Shown here: piece by piece, positions 28,484 through 37,575 of the stretch
Layout: every line of letters begins with the position of its first letter
How positions within the stretch are numbered: the first letter of the stretch is position 1
Assembly (NCBI GenBank): GCA_024638385.1
Contig: JAHEKJ010000001.1
Span: 1 to 64,000 of the forward strand
Origin: Gammaproteobacteria bacterium
Lineage (GTDB): Bacteria > Pseudomonadota > Gammaproteobacteria > GCA-001735895
Length of the DNA stretch: 64,000 nucleotides
Direction of reading: 5' to 3'
Made by a program: the position numbers and the translations under genes
Notes under the pieces: model-generated
Databases searched by the model: none
What the model was told of the DNA's origin: nothing
The model's input: only the letters and a program-made list of their open reading frames with translations

Positions 28484-30166
28484 GTGACACGCCGCGACGG
28501 CATTGCCCTGCGATTCTCCGGCGGCCTGTTGCTGTGCCTGTTGCTACTCGCGGTCCCGGCGCGGGCGGCGCAGTTCGCGGTCGCGTCGGCGCATCCGCTG
28601 GCGACCGGGGCCGGTATCGAGATCCTGCGCGACGGCGGTAACGCCTTCGATGCCGCGATTGCGGTAACCGCGGTGCTGGCCGTGGTCGAGCCCTACTCGT
28701 CGGGTCTCGGCGGTGGTGGTTTCTACCTGTTGCACGACGCCACGCGCGACCGCCAGGTCATGCTCGACGCGCGCGAGCGCGCGCCGCTGCGCGGGCATCG
28801 CGACATGTACCTCGACGCGCAGGGCGAGGTCGTCAGCGACTGGTCGATGAACGGCGCGCTGGCGGCGGGTATTCCCGGAATTCCGGCGGCCTTCGAACAC
28901 CTCGCGCGGCACTACGGCAAGTTTCCGCTCGAGCGCTCGCTGGCGCGCGCGATCGAGCACGCCGACGACGGCTTCGAGATCGAGGATTACTACCGGCGTA
29001 TGGCCGGCTTTCGCCACGAAGTGCTCAAACGCTATCGCTCGACCCGCGCGATTTTCCTGCGCGACGGCGAACTGCCGCCGAGCGGCACGGTGATCCGGCA
29101 ACCCGATCTCGCCGCTACCCTGCGCGCGATCGCGCGCGACGGTCGCGACGGCTTTTATCGCGGACCGGTCGCGGCGAAGCTGGTCGACGCGGTCCGGGCC
29201 AACGGCGGCATCTGGACACTGCAGGACCTCAACCAGTACCAGGTCGTCGAGCGCGAGCCGGTGCGCTTCCGCTACCGTAACGCCGACATCGTCGCCGCGA
29301 GCCTGCCTTCGTCGGGCGGCGTCGTGCTCGCCGAGATCTTCAACATGCTCGACGAGCTCGGTCATCACAAGGCCGGCAAGGTCGAGCGCGTGCACCAGCT
29401 GGTCGAGGCGATGCGGCGCGCCTACCGCGATCGCGCCGAGTATCTCGGCGACACCGATTACGTCGACGTGCCGGTGGACTTGCTGACGAGCCGCGCGCAC
29501 GCGCGCTCGTTGCTGCGCAACTACTCGGCCACGCGCGCCACCCCGAGCACCGAGCTGCGCGCGATCGCCGCCGCGAGCGGCGGGTCCGACACGACGCATT
29601 TCTCGATCGTCGACGCCGTCGGCAACCGCGTCGCGGCGACGCTGTCGATCAACTATCCGTTCGGATCGGGACTCGTCGCCGATGGCACCGGCGTGTTGCT
29701 CAACGACGAGATGGACGACTTCTCGGCGAGCCCCGGCGTGCCCAACGCCTACGGCCTGCTCGGCAGCGACGCCAACGCGATCGAGCCGGGCAAGCGCATG
29801 CTGTCGAGCATGACGCCGGCCTTCGTGCGCACGCCGGCGCGCACGCTGGTCTCGGGCACGCCCGGCGGCAGCCGCATCATCACGATGCAGTTGCTGGCGA
29901 TGCTCGAGTTCCTGCGCGGCGCCGATGCGGCGACGATCGTCGCGCGGCCGCGCTTTCACCACCAGTACTTTCCCGACGCGATCAGCCACGAGGACAACGC
30001 CTTCGAGCAGGCCATGATCGACGCGCTCGAAAAGCTCGGCCACGAACTCAAACCCATGTCGTACCGTTACGGCAATATGCACGCGATTGTCATCGACAAC
30101 GCCAGCGGCCGTCTCGACGCGGCATCGGATCCGCGCGTGATCGGCGCGGCGGCGGTCGCCGAGTAG
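28484..30166 (+). CDS. ggt: Gamma-glutamyltransferase, periplasmic
   Basis: Ntn-hydrolase that cleaves or transfers the gamma-glutamyl group of glutathione in the periplasm. A signal peptide of about 28 residues (LLLCLLLLAVPARA) is followed by the large-subunit region. The autocleavage/catalytic threonine is in SDTTHFSIVD (near residue 367), and LNDEMDDF and GTPGGSRIITMQ complete the active site. GTG start with a GGGAG site; 560 residues is the normal precursor length. It is probably co-transcribed with the ferredoxin gene and is convergent with the aldolase. Confidence 0.95.
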   Translation: MTRRDGIALRFSGGLLLCLLLLAVPARAAQFAVASAHPLATGAGIEILRDGGNAFDAAIAVTAVLAVVEPYSSGLGGGGFYLLHDATRDRQVMLDARERAPLRGHRDMYLDAQGEVVSDWSMNGALAAGIPGIPAAFEHLARHYGKFPLERSLARAIEHADDGFEIEDYYRRMAGFRHEVLKRYRSTRAIFLRDGELPPSGTVIRQPDLAATLRAIARDGRDGFYRGPVAAKLVDAVRANGGIWTLQDLNQYQVVEREPVRFRYRNADIVAASLPSSGGVVLAEIFNMLDELGHHKAGKVERVHQLVEAMRRAYRDRAEYLGDTDYVDVPVDLLTSRAHARSLLRNYSATRATPSTELRAIAAASGGSDTTHFSIVDAVGNRVAATLSINYPFGSGLVADGTGVLLNDEMDDFSASPGVPNAYGLLGSDANAIEPGKRMLSSMTPAFVRTPARTLVSGTPGGSRIITMQLLAMLEFLRGADAATIVARPRFHHQYFPDAISHEDNAFEQAMIDALEKLGHELKPMSYRYGNMHAIVIDNASGRLDAASDPRVIGAAAVAE

Positions 30167-30172
30167 CCTGTC

Positions 30173-30937
30173 TCAGTCGGCGTAGCCCGGCATTTGCCGG
30201 TCGAGCACGCGCTTCATCGCGGCGAAGAAGAGGTCGTCTCGCCGGTCCTTGTGGCGATCGTTGGGGTCGCGGGTCTGCACCCGTCGGATGACGTCGTCGG
30301 CGATCGGCGCGAGCCGCTGGCCGGTACTCATCGCGCGGATCTGCGCGCGGCAGACGCGCTCGAGCAGGTACAACCTCCGGTAGGCACGAGCGATCGTGTC
30401 GTCCGCGACCAGCACGCCGTGATTTTTCAGGAACATGACGTCTTTGTCGCCGAGCAGCGCGGCGAGTCGCTCGCCTTCTTCGAGCGAATCGGCGGTGCCC
30501 CGGTAGTCGTCGTCGTAGGCGATGCGCCCGGCGAAGAATGCCGAGGTCTGGCAGGCCGGGATCAGGCGGTTGTCGTCTAGCATGTTGAGCGCGAGCGCCC
30601 AGTTCTGGTGGGTATGGAAGACGACGCGGCGGCCGGAGATCCGGTGCAGGGGGGCGTGGATGCATTGCGCCGACAATTCGACGACGCCGTCGCCGTCGAG
30701 CGTTTCGCCGGCCTCGTCGAATACCATCAGGTCACTGGCGCGGGCTTCCGACCAGTGCAGGCCGAACGGCAGAACCAGGTAGCGGTCTTCGTGCCCCGGC
30801 ACGGTCACGGTGAAATGATTGTCGATCCCCTCCTCGAGCTCGTGATAAACCGCGAGCCGCAAGGCCGCGGCGAGATCGATCCGCGCCTGGGCGACCGGAT
30901 CGAGATTGCTGTCGATGGCGTGAATGGACATGCTCAC
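30173..30937 (-). CDS. Class II aldolase/adducin family protein
   Basis: 254-residue zinc-dependent aldolase-type protein of the L-fuculose-phosphate aldolase fold. The metal-binding HTH motif lies in VVFHTHQNWALAL (near residue 105), with a later KNHGVLV. The N terminus resembles the adducin-related group that lacks a defined sugar-phosphate substrate, so the reaction is unknown. It stands alone, convergent with ggt, and its upstream region runs straight into the palindromic element at 30949. Confidence 0.85.
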   Translation of the reverse strand: MSMSIHAIDSNLDPVAQARIDLAAALRLAVYHELEEGIDNHFTVTVPGHEDRYLVLPFGLHWSEARASDLMVFDEAGETLDGDGVVELSAQCIHAPLHRISGRRVVFHTHQNWALALNMLDDNRLIPACQTSAFFAGRIAYDDDYRGTADSLEEGERLAALLGDKDVMFLKNHGVLVADDTIARAYRRLYLLERVCRAQIRAMSTGQRLAPIADDVIRRVQTRDPNDRHKDRRDDLFFAAMKRVLDRQMPGYAD

Positions 30938-30948
30938 TCTCCAGATTC

Positions 30949-31025
30949 GGGGGACATTTTACCTGACTACCTCAACTATGCACCACTTTGAGGCGGAATT
31001 AGGGTAGTCAGGTAAACTGTCCCCC
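30949..31025. repeat. GGGGGACA palindromic element, copy A
   Basis: Inverted arms 30949-30971 and 31003-31025 match at 22 of 23 positions (GGGGGACA...ACCTGACTACC), around a 31-base loop. The loop is similar, in reverse orientation, to that of the element at 51495-51580, so the two are copies inserted in opposite directions. It lies between the class II aldolase start and the mutM stop. Confidence 0.9.
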
Positions 31026-31031
31026 TAATTG

Positions 31032-31841
31032 TCAGGTCTGGCAGGCGGGGCAGTAGTAGGTGGCGCGCTGGCCGATGACGGCCTGGCGGACCGGGGCGCC
31101 GCAGGCCGGGCAGGCGCCGGTATTGCCGTACACCTTGAGTTCGTTGCGGAAGTAGCCCGGCTTGCCGTCGGCCCGGGTGAAGTCCCTGAGCGTCGTGCCG
31201 CCGTGCGCGATCGCGTCGCTGAGCACGGCGCGCACCGCGTCGACCAGCCGCGCCGCGCGCGGTTTACTGATGCGCCCGGCCGCGCGCCCGGGACGGATGC
31301 CGGCGAGGTAGAGCGCTTCGCTGGCGTAGATATTGCCGACGCCGACGACGACGTGGCTGTTCATCAACAGGTTCTTGATCGCGACCTTGCGCCCGCGGCA
31401 GCGCCGGTAGAGATAGCCGGCGTCGAATTCGTCGCCGAGCGGTTCGGGGCCGAGGCTCGCGAGCAGCGGATGCGCCAGCGGATCTTCGGCGCTGTAAAGC
31501 AATGCGCCGAAGCGTCGCGGATCGCGGAATTTCAGCGCCTGGCCATCGTCGAGCTCGATCTCGACGTGCTCGTGCGGCGCCGGCGGCGTGCCGCGCGGCA
31601 AAATCCGCAGGCTGCCGGACATGCCGAGATGCCAGATCAGGTGGCCGCGATCGAGTTCGAGCAGCAGGTACTTGCCGCGGCGCGCGACCGCGACGATCTC
31701 GCGCCCGGCGAGATTCGCGATCTCGGGGCTGACTGGCCAGCGCAGGCGGGTATCGCGCAGGATCAGGTCGGCGATGCGCCGGCCCCGCAGGTGTGGCTCG
31801 ATACCGCGCCGCGTGGTTTCGACTTCAGGCAACTCCGGCAT
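31032..31841 (-). CDS. mutM: Formamidopyrimidine-DNA glycosylase
   Basis: Bifunctional DNA glycosylase/AP lyase that removes 8-oxoguanine and formamidopyrimidines. The start MPELPEVETTRRG gives the catalytic N-terminal proline and glutamate. The C-terminal zinc finger is CPACGAPV...YYCPAC. 269 residues is the usual length; in-frame codons upstream to 32027 lie within the mipA-like gene and are not conserved. The ATG follows the stop of that gene by one base. The gene ends seven bases from a palindromic element. Confidence 0.97.
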   Translation of the reverse strand: MPELPEVETTRRGIEPHLRGRRIADLILRDTRLRWPVSPEIANLAGREIVAVARRGKYLLLELDRGHLIWHLGMSGSLRILPRGTPPAPHEHVEIELDDGQALKFRDPRRFGALLYSAEDPLAHPLLASLGPEPLGDEFDAGYLYRRCRGRKVAIKNLLMNSHVVVGVGNIYASEALYLAGIRPGRAAGRISKPRAARLVDAVRAVLSDAIAHGGTTLRDFTRADGKPGYFRNELKVYGNTGACPACGAPVRQAVIGQRATYYCPACQT

Positions 31842-31842
31842 G

Positions 31843-32631
31843 TCAGCGCTCGAGAAAAACCCAGGCCCAGCCGAGTCCGACCATCCAGGCCTCGGTCTCG
31901 GAGACCAGCGGGCTGTCCTCGATCTCGCTGTCGCGCAGGCTGTCGTAGCGCAAAAAGCCGCCGACCCAGTATTCGCCGATTCGCCGGCTCCAGGTGAACT
32001 CGCTGCGCAGTCCGCTGTAGCCGCCATCGGCGTCGTAGGCGGGGCGTCCCGCGATGGCGTCGGCGGGTGCGACCGAGTAAAAATACTCGTGGTGCTCCTC
32101 GCTCGAGTAGACCGGACCGAAGTTGAAACGCAGCTTCCACTCGCCCAGCGCGCGCGCCGGCTTGCGCCACGATAAGCGCGGCTGGAACACGCGGCCGATA
32201 CTTTCGAGTTCGCCGTCGATCGTATAGGCGAAGCGCAGCGGCAGGTCGAGCCACCAGGCGCTGTCGTCGAACTCGTAGAACCGGTAGTTCAGCGACGGTC
32301 CGATCTCGATGATCGCGTCGAGTTCGTCCATGCCGGCGCGTTCCGGCGTATCCTCGTCGACCGGCAACGACAGGTTGCCGCTGATCGCGATCAGCAGGTC
32401 GGAGCGGTCGAGCAAAATGCCCTGTACGCCATCGTCGACTCGCAGCCGGTCGCTACGGTACTTCAGATAGGGAGCGACGATCAGGTACGACGAGTCGCCG
32501 CGGGAGCCGCGATAGTCGGAGGCTTCGAGCCCGACCAGGCCGACGCCGAGCTCGAGCCGCGGCAATGCGGCTTCGTCGGCGGTCGCGCTAGCGGCGGCGA
32601 ACAGCAGCGCGAGGCTAGCCGGTATTTTCAT
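31843..32631 (-). CDS. MipA/OmpV family outer-membrane protein
   Basis: 262-residue protein with a signal peptide (MKIPASLALLFAAASATA) and alternating beta-strand pattern ending in aromatic residues, typical of an outer-membrane beta-barrel. The GLEASDYRGS and YLIVAPYLKYRSDRL segments match the MipA/OmpV family, whose members scaffold peptidoglycan enzymes or act as porin-like proteins. It overlaps the upstream DUF4340 gene by 17 bases and mutM follows by one base, so all are likely in one transcript. Confidence 0.88.
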   Translation of the reverse strand: MKIPASLALLFAAASATADEAALPRLELGVGLVGLEASDYRGSRGDSSYLIVAPYLKYRSDRLRVDDGVQGILLDRSDLLIAISGNLSLPVDEDTPERAGMDELDAIIEIGPSLNYRFYEFDDSAWWLDLPLRFAYTIDGELESIGRVFQPRLSWRKPARALGEWKLRFNFGPVYSSEEHHEYFYSVAPADAIAGRPAYDADGGYSGLRSEFTWSRRIGEYWVGGFLRYDSLRDSEIEDSPLVSETEAWMVGLGWAWVFLER

Positions 32632-33463
32632 CGGTGCGCGGCGCGAGCAGGCGATAATAGGCGTCGCCCGGGAAATGGTACTGTAACCCGATGGCGGGAT
32701 TCGCGATGACGATCTCGGGCTCGATCGACATGACGAAGAACTCGTGCCGGCGACCGTCGGCAAGCCGTGCCTCGACCTTGTGTTTCGGCGTCGCCGATGC
32801 GGTGTAGCGCTGGACCCGCGACGCCTCGAGACCCTGCCAGTTGTCGACCAGTGATTCGAGCGCGGTAGCGTCCGCCACGCCTTCACCCTGCCAGCGGCCG
32901 TCGTCGCCGCGGGCGATTTCGGCCATCGGCAGTTTCAGCGCGTCGAGCGCCAGGCTACGCGGCAGCAGGCGGCGATCGACCAGGCCAACGAGTCCCTGGG
33001 CGATGAACGGCAGGTGGGCGTCGGGCAACAGGTAGACCGTCGAGTCGATCATGACGTAGCGGCGCTGGCCGATGTTGTTGGTTGCGCCGAACAGGACCGA
33101 GGTATCGTCGAGCCGCAGGATCGCGCGCGGAAAGTCGAGGCCGATGTCCGCCGCGTCGATTTCGTCGGCCGGCAGCCGCGACTCGGTGGACGCGTTGGCG
33201 ACGTCGAGCAGACGCTCGACGTTGATGGCGTTGGCCGGCCAGTTCACCGGCGCTTCCAGCGTCCAGCCGGAGCCGGTACGCGCGAGCGCCAGCGATTCGT
33301 CGGCGATCTGGATTTCAATGCGGTTGACGTCGGCCGCGCGCAGCGTCGTCACGCGCTCGCTCTTGTCGCGCCCGGTTTGCACGTCGAAGCGATTGCCGAC
33401 GTAGGTAAACAGCACGATCAGCACGATCAGCACGTAGTTGATGATCCAGCGCCGCGACAGCAT
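32615..33463 (-). CDS. DUF4340 domain protein of Gld-type ABC operon
   Basis: 282-residue protein with an N-terminal membrane helix (about residues 6-23) and a predicted periplasmic domain of DUF4340 type. DUF4340 genes regularly follow GldG-like genes in this type of ABC operon. The start ATG overlaps the GldG-like stop by one base (TGATG). Long in-frame sequence further upstream lies inside the GldG-like gene and is a shadow. The transported substrate is unknown. Confidence 0.87.
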   Translation of the reverse strand: MLSRRWIINYVLIVLIVLFTYVGNRFDVQTGRDKSERVTTLRAADVNRIEIQIADESLALARTGSGWTLEAPVNWPANAINVERLLDVANASTESRLPADEIDAADIGLDFPRAILRLDDTSVLFGATNNIGQRRYVMIDSTVYLLPDAHLPFIAQGLVGLVDRRLLPRSLALDALKLPMAEIARGDDGRWQGEGVADATALESLVDNWQGLEASRVQRYTASATPKHKVEARLADGRRHEFFVMSIEPEIVIANPAIGLQYHFPGDAYYRLLAPRTDENTG

Positions 33464-34827
33464 CAGCGTTTGCGCCGTTTGAGCCAGATACGCAGGCCGC
33501 TGCCGACGAGCGCGAGCGGCAGCACGAACAGGAAGCCGAGCGCGATCAGCAACTGCTGCGTCGGCGTCAGGTCGAGTCGCGTGTCCGGCGCCGGCCGCGG
33601 GCTGATCGCGATCAGGCTGTCGTCGTGACTCAGCCAGTTGACCAGGTTGAGCCCGATCTCGAGATTGCTGCCGTTGCCGAGGTAGCGGTTGGACAGGAAA
33701 TCCGCATCGCCGACGACGGCCACGCGCTGCTCGTGCGGCGTGTCGTCCGCGTCTGCCCGGCTGCGCGAAAGCGTCAGGCCGACGGTCAACGGGCCGGCCG
33801 ACTCGTCGTCGTCGTCGCCGCGGCGGATCTCGCCGCGCAGCTCGCCGGTCTCGTTCCAGCTGCGGCGGTCGGTTTGCAGGAAGGCCTGCGACAGCCATTG
33901 ACCGTCGCCGTAGGACTCGAGCGCCTGCGCTTCGGGAAACAGCGACAGGCTCGCCAGGCCGCGCGTGACCGGGTGCTGCGGATACTCGCCGATCAGCGCG
34001 AAGTCGATCCGGTCGAGCCCCATCAACTGGCTGTTCGGATCGACGATCACGCCCGGCAGCGAACCGATCTCGAGCGCATCGAAGAGCACGTCGAGACCGT
34101 CGCCGGCCTGCCCGGGATCGGCCAGCCACAGCAGGTTGCCGCCGCCTTCGATGTGGCCGCGCAGCAGCTCGACTTCGCCCGGCAGCAGCGGGATCCGCGG
34201 GCTTGCGAGCACCAGCACGCTGGTGTTGTCCGGGATCTCGGCCTGCTGCATCAGGTTCAGGCTCTCGATCCGGAAACCGCGATTGGCGAGCTGGCTCGCG
34301 AACTGGCTCAGATCGTGGTTGGCCTCGCGGTACGGATGGCGCTCGCCGTGGCCTTCGATGAACACGAGCCAGCGCTCGCCCTGGCGCAGCAGGCGCTGGA
34401 TCGCGCTGCTGACGGTTGCCTCGCTGACCCGCGTCACCTTTTCCACGCGCCCCTGGTAGCGCAGCAGCACCTCGCCGTCGTAGCGAACGTCGTGCTCGCG
34501 CAACATTTCCGGAACCAGGTCGGGATTCAGGCTGCGGTATTCGATCTTCGGCTGGAGTCGCGCGTAGCGCTCGAACAGGGCCTCCAGCAGGGGTTTGCTC
34601 TCGTTGATCGGCGACACGAACAGGACGATTTCGAGCGGGTGCTCGATCGCGGCGACCAGGCGCTCCGTTTCCTGCGACAGGCTGTTGCGCTGGTTCGCAC
34701 TCAGGTCGAACACCAGCGAGTAGCGCTCGCTCATCCAGGCGAGTACGCCGAGCAGCGCGACGAACAGCACGACGAACACGCCGGACTGGATCCGGTACTG
34801 CCAGCGGCTGCGGCGATCGACCTTCAC
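33463..34827 (-). CDS. GldG-like ABC-type auxiliary protein
   Basis: 454-residue protein with one N-terminal helix, a large extracytoplasmic domain and a C-terminal helix (near 425-447). It matches the GldG / ABC_transp_aux family (FVSPINESKPLLEALFERYA; IEGHGERHPY; WLADPG). In Bacteroidetes GldG serves gliding; in gammaproteobacteria the role is unknown. The GTG at 34827 overlaps the permease stop (GTGA). Confidence 0.88.
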   Translation of the reverse strand: MKVDRRSRWQYRIQSGVFVVLFVALLGVLAWMSERYSLVFDLSANQRNSLSQETERLVAAIEHPLEIVLFVSPINESKPLLEALFERYARLQPKIEYRSLNPDLVPEMLREHDVRYDGEVLLRYQGRVEKVTRVSEATVSSAIQRLLRQGERWLVFIEGHGERHPYREANHDLSQFASQLANRGFRIESLNLMQQAEIPDNTSVLVLASPRIPLLPGEVELLRGHIEGGGNLLWLADPGQAGDGLDVLFDALEIGSLPGVIVDPNSQLMGLDRIDFALIGEYPQHPVTRGLASLSLFPEAQALESYGDGQWLSQAFLQTDRRSWNETGELRGEIRRGDDDDESAGPLTVGLTLSRSRADADDTPHEQRVAVVGDADFLSNRYLGNGSNLEIGLNLVNWLSHDDSLIAISPRPAPDTRLDLTPTQQLLIALGFLFVLPLALVGSGLRIWLKRRKR

Positions 34828-35573
34828 AGCAGGCGATCGCGATCGAGCTGGCGGATTGTCAGGCCGACGAAGGCCACGATCAGCAACAGGTAGTAGGCGA
34901 CGTCGCCGGTATCGAACGCGCCCTCGAGCATCGCCTGGTGGTGTTGCAGCAGCGACAGGTAGGCGACGACCGACTGGCCGTTGTCGAGCGTCGCGCCGAT
35001 CCAGTCGAAGATCCACAGCATCAGCAACGCGCCGAAGGTCGATACCGCGGCGATCGTCTGGTTTTCGGTCAGGCTCGACAGGTAGAGGCCGATCGCGGCG
35101 AAGGCCGCGAGCAGCAGCAGCAAGCCGAGGCCGATCGACAGCAGCTTGCCGGTATCCGGATTCGTACCGAGATAGAGCGACAGCGGCATCAGCATCAGCA
35201 TGCCGACGAGGATCGCGACGAAGCCCAGCAGGCCCAGGTACTTGCCGAGCACGATCTCGCTCATCGACAGCGGCGCCGACACCAGCAGGCTGAGCGTCCG
35301 GTTGCGCTTTTCCTCGGCCAGGGTTCGCATCGTGATCAGCGGCATGATCATCAGCAGGACGACCGCCGCGACCTGCATCAGCGGTGTCACGACAATGTCG
35401 GTCACGCCGGGGGTGTTTTCGAGCTGCAGCAGTTGCGGCTGTAACAGGAAGTAATTGTCGAGGTTGGCGAGAAACATGTAGCCGAGGATGACCTGGACGA
35501 CGGCCAGTATGACCCACGCCAGCGGCGACAGGAACAGCGCGCCGAACTCTCGCCTGGCGATGATCCAGATCAT
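34824..35573 (-). CDS. ABC transporter permease (GldF-like)
   Basis: 249-residue membrane protein with six hydrophobic segments of the ABC-2 type. The family motif RTLAEEKRNRTLSLLVSAP is visible near residue 85. It overlaps both the ATPase upstream (four bases) and the GldG-like gene downstream (four bases), indicating a tightly coupled operon. Confidence 0.92.
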   Translation of the reverse strand: MIWIIARREFGALFLSPLAWVILAVVQVILGYMFLANLDNYFLLQPQLLQLENTPGVTDIVVTPLMQVAAVVLLMIMPLITMRTLAEEKRNRTLSLLVSAPLSMSEIVLGKYLGLLGFVAILVGMLMLMPLSLYLGTNPDTGKLLSIGLGLLLLLAAFAAIGLYLSSLTENQTIAAVSTFGALLMLWIFDWIGATLDNGQSVVAYLSLLQHHQAMLEGAFDTGDVAYYLLLIVAFVGLTIRQLDRDRLL

Positions 35574-36502
35574 GCCTCGGCCACCGCCTCGTCGCGGGTC
35601 AGCTCGATGAACAGGTCCTCGAGCGACTGCTGCTCCGGCACGAGCTCATAGAGTCCCCAGTCGGCCCGCACCGCGGCCTCGGTCAGAAACTCGGGATTCG
35701 AGTCCGGCGCGAGGTAGACCCGGAAGCGACCGGCTTCGAGCGCCTCGACCTGGTCGACGCCGGGCAACTCGGCCAGCGCCGCGGTCGCCGGCGGTCGCCG
35801 CAGCGCGATGCGGGCGATCACTTCGCAGCCATGCTGCAGCGTATCGATCGGCGCGTTGAAAATCAGTTTGCCGTCGCGAATGATCTGTACCCGGTCGCAG
35901 ATGGCCTGGACCTCGGACAGGATATGGGTCGACAGGATTACGCTCCGCTCGCTGCCGAGGTTTCCGATCAGCTCGCGGATCTCGCGAATCTGGATAGGAT
36001 CGAGGCCGACCGTCGGCTCGTCGAGAATGACGACCGGCGGGTCGTGAATGATCGCCTGGGCGATGCCGACGCGCTGCTGAAACCCCTTCGACAGGTTGCC
36101 GATCAGCCGCGCGCCGACCTCCTCGAGACCGCATTGTCGCTTGACGCGCTCGCGCGCCGTGGCGATCTCGGCGCGCGCGATCCGGTGCAGGCGCGCGCAG
36201 TAGGTCAGAAACTCGTCGACGCTGGCGTCGCGATACACCGGCGGGTGCTCGGGCAGGTAGCCGAGCCGGGATTTGGCGGCGCGCGGCGCGTCGAGGATAT
36301 CGTAGCCGGCGATGCTGACTTCACCCTCGGTCGGCGCGAGGTTGCCGCTGATGATTTGCATGGTCGTCGACTTGCCGGCTCCGTTGGGGCCGAGAAAACC
36401 CAGCACCTCGCCGGCTTCGAGAGTAAAGCTCAAGTGACTGATCGCGCGGTGGTTCTGGTAATAGCGGGTCAGGTTTTCGACCCGCACGAGAGCTGCTGTC
36501 AT
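35570..36502 (-). CDS. ABC transporter ATP-binding protein (GldA-like)
   Basis: 310-residue ATPase with Walker A GPNGAGKST, signature LSKGFQQRV, and Walker B VVILDEPTVGLD. A C-terminal extension after residue 225 (VARIALRRPPATAALAELPG) is typical of the GldA/NatA group. It is the first gene of a four-gene operon (ATPase, permease, GldG-like, DUF4340) and lies downstream of rpmG with a terminator between. Confidence 0.95.
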   Translation of the reverse strand: MTAALVRVENLTRYYQNHRAISHLSFTLEAGEVLGFLGPNGAGKSTTMQIISGNLAPTEGEVSIAGYDILDAPRAAKSRLGYLPEHPPVYRDASVDEFLTYCARLHRIARAEIATARERVKRQCGLEEVGARLIGNLSKGFQQRVGIAQAIIHDPPVVILDEPTVGLDPIQIREIRELIGNLGSERSVILSTHILSEVQAICDRVQIIRDGKLIFNAPIDTLQHGCEVIARIALRRPPATAALAELPGVDQVEALEAGRFRVYLAPDSNPEFLTEAAVRADWGLYELVPEQQSLEDLFIELTRDEAVAEA

Positions 36503-36585
36503 GGATTGACCGACCTTGGACTGGCGCTAATCATACCTGACTGGAAGCGAGATGAAAGGCCCGTCGAACGCCCCCGGGCGGGCAC

Positions 36586-36611
36586 AAAAAAACCGGCGGT
36601 GGCCGGTTTTT
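36586..36611 (-). terminator. Intrinsic terminator after rpmG (usable on both strands)
   Basis: A stem of about ten pairs, AACCGGC core with flanking A/T pairs, has a four-base loop. T runs occur on both strands. On the minus strand it lies 24 bases after the rpmG stop. Confidence 0.85.
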
Positions 36612-36634
36612 CAGCGGGCTGGCGCAGGCTTCGC

Positions 36635-36790
36635 CTACTTGATTTTGGCTTCCTTGTACTCGACGTGCTTGCGCACGACCGGGTCGTACTTTTTGAACTT
36701 CAGCTTATCGGGCGTATTTTTCTTGTTTTTCGAGGTGGTGTAATAGTGGCCGGTACCCGCCGTCGAAACCAGTTTTATCAGATCGCGCAT
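36635..36790 (-). CDS. rpmG: 50S ribosomal protein L33
   Basis: Small basic protein of the large ribosomal subunit. The 51-residue translation begins [19 protein letters not shown] and ends [11 protein letters not shown]. It lacks the zinc-binding cysteines, so it is the C-minus form. A GGAGG ribosome-binding site precedes the ATG. It follows rpmB by ten bases, the standard rpmB-rpmG pair. Confidence 0.98.
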   Translation of the reverse strand: MRDLIKLVSTAGTGHYYTTSKNKKNTPDKLKFKKYDPVVRKHVEYKEAKIK

Positions 36791-36800
36791 GATTGACCTC

Positions 36801-37037
36801 CTAGCATTTGATGCCGCGCTCGCGCAGGTCGGCGACGACGGCGTCGATACCGTTCTTGTCGATGATGCGCATGCCCTTGGCTGAGACGCGCAGCTTGACC
36901 CAGCGATTCTCGGACTCGACCCAGAAGCGGTGCGTGTGCAGGTTCGGCAGAAAGCGCCGGCGCGTCTTGTTGTGCGCGTGCGAGACGTTGTTTCCGGTGA
37001 CGGGTTTCTTGCCCGTTACCTGGCAGACCCGGGACAT
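36801..37037 (-). CDS. rpmB: 50S ribosomal protein L28
   Basis: 78-residue ribosomal protein beginning [20 protein letters not shown], with the basic [17 protein letters not shown] segment characteristic of L28. It lacks the zinc-binding CxxC pairs of the C-plus form. It has a GGAG site before the ATG and is followed by rpmG. Divergent from folB. Confidence 0.99.
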   Translation of the reverse strand: MSRVCQVTGKKPVTGNNVSHAHNKTRRRFLPNLHTHRFWVESENRWVKLRVSAKGMRIIDKNGIDAVVADLRERGIKC

Positions 37038-37213
37038 GCAGACTCCGTTGGCTGGCAGATTGATCAGAGGGCGCGAACTCTACCAGAAGCCCTGTCGCGA
37101 TTCAACCCGTCCCGCAGCTAAAATCCTTCCAGTTTTCAGCCATTTGGCGATTTCATTTGTGCCGTCCAGCGGCTAAGATTGCCGCCTGCAATCAGTAACC
37201 GGGAATCCGCGCG

Positions 37214-37573
37214 ATGGATATCGTTTTCATTCACGACCTGCAAATCGAAACCGTCATCGGCATCTACGACTGGGAGCGCAAGATTCGCCAGACCGTCAGC
37301 CTCGATCTCGAGATGGCGAGCGACGTAGCGAAAGCCGCGGCCAACGACGATATCGACGACGCGCTCTCCTACAAGAGCGTCGCCAAGCGGCTGATCGAAT
37401 TCGTCGAGCGTAGCGAATACGAGCTCGTCGAAACGCTTGCCGAGCAGGTTTGCCGCATCGTTCGCGACGAATTCGGCGTCCCGTGGGTCAGGCTGACGCT
37501 GCACAAGCCCGGCGCGGTGCGCGGCTCGAAATCGGTCGGCGTCGTTATCGAGCGCGGCGAAAAGCCGGCCTGA
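37214..37573 (+). CDS. folB: Dihydroneopterin aldolase
   Basis: Converts dihydroneopterin to 6-hydroxymethyl-dihydropterin and glycolaldehyde in folate synthesis. The 119-residue protein begins MDIVFIHDLQIETVIGIYDWER, the FolB signature, and has the DALSYKSV and ETLAEQVCR segments. It is followed three bases later by folK. A GGGAA site precedes the ATG. Confidence 0.97.
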   Translation: MDIVFIHDLQIETVIGIYDWERKIRQTVSLDLEMASDVAKAAANDDIDDALSYKSVAKRLIEFVERSEYELVETLAEQVCRIVRDEFGVPWVRLTLHKPGAVRGSKSVGVVIERGEKPA

Positions 37574-37575
37574 CG

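Noticed and set aside
28544..30082. 512-codon open frame antisense to ggt
   Set aside because: Composition is that of a shadow frame, with no recognisable domain, and ggt has intact catalytic motifs.
33625..34893. 422-codon open frame antisense to the GldG-like gene
   Set aside because: Shadow frame; the overlapping gene start and stop pattern of the ABC operon supports the minus strand.
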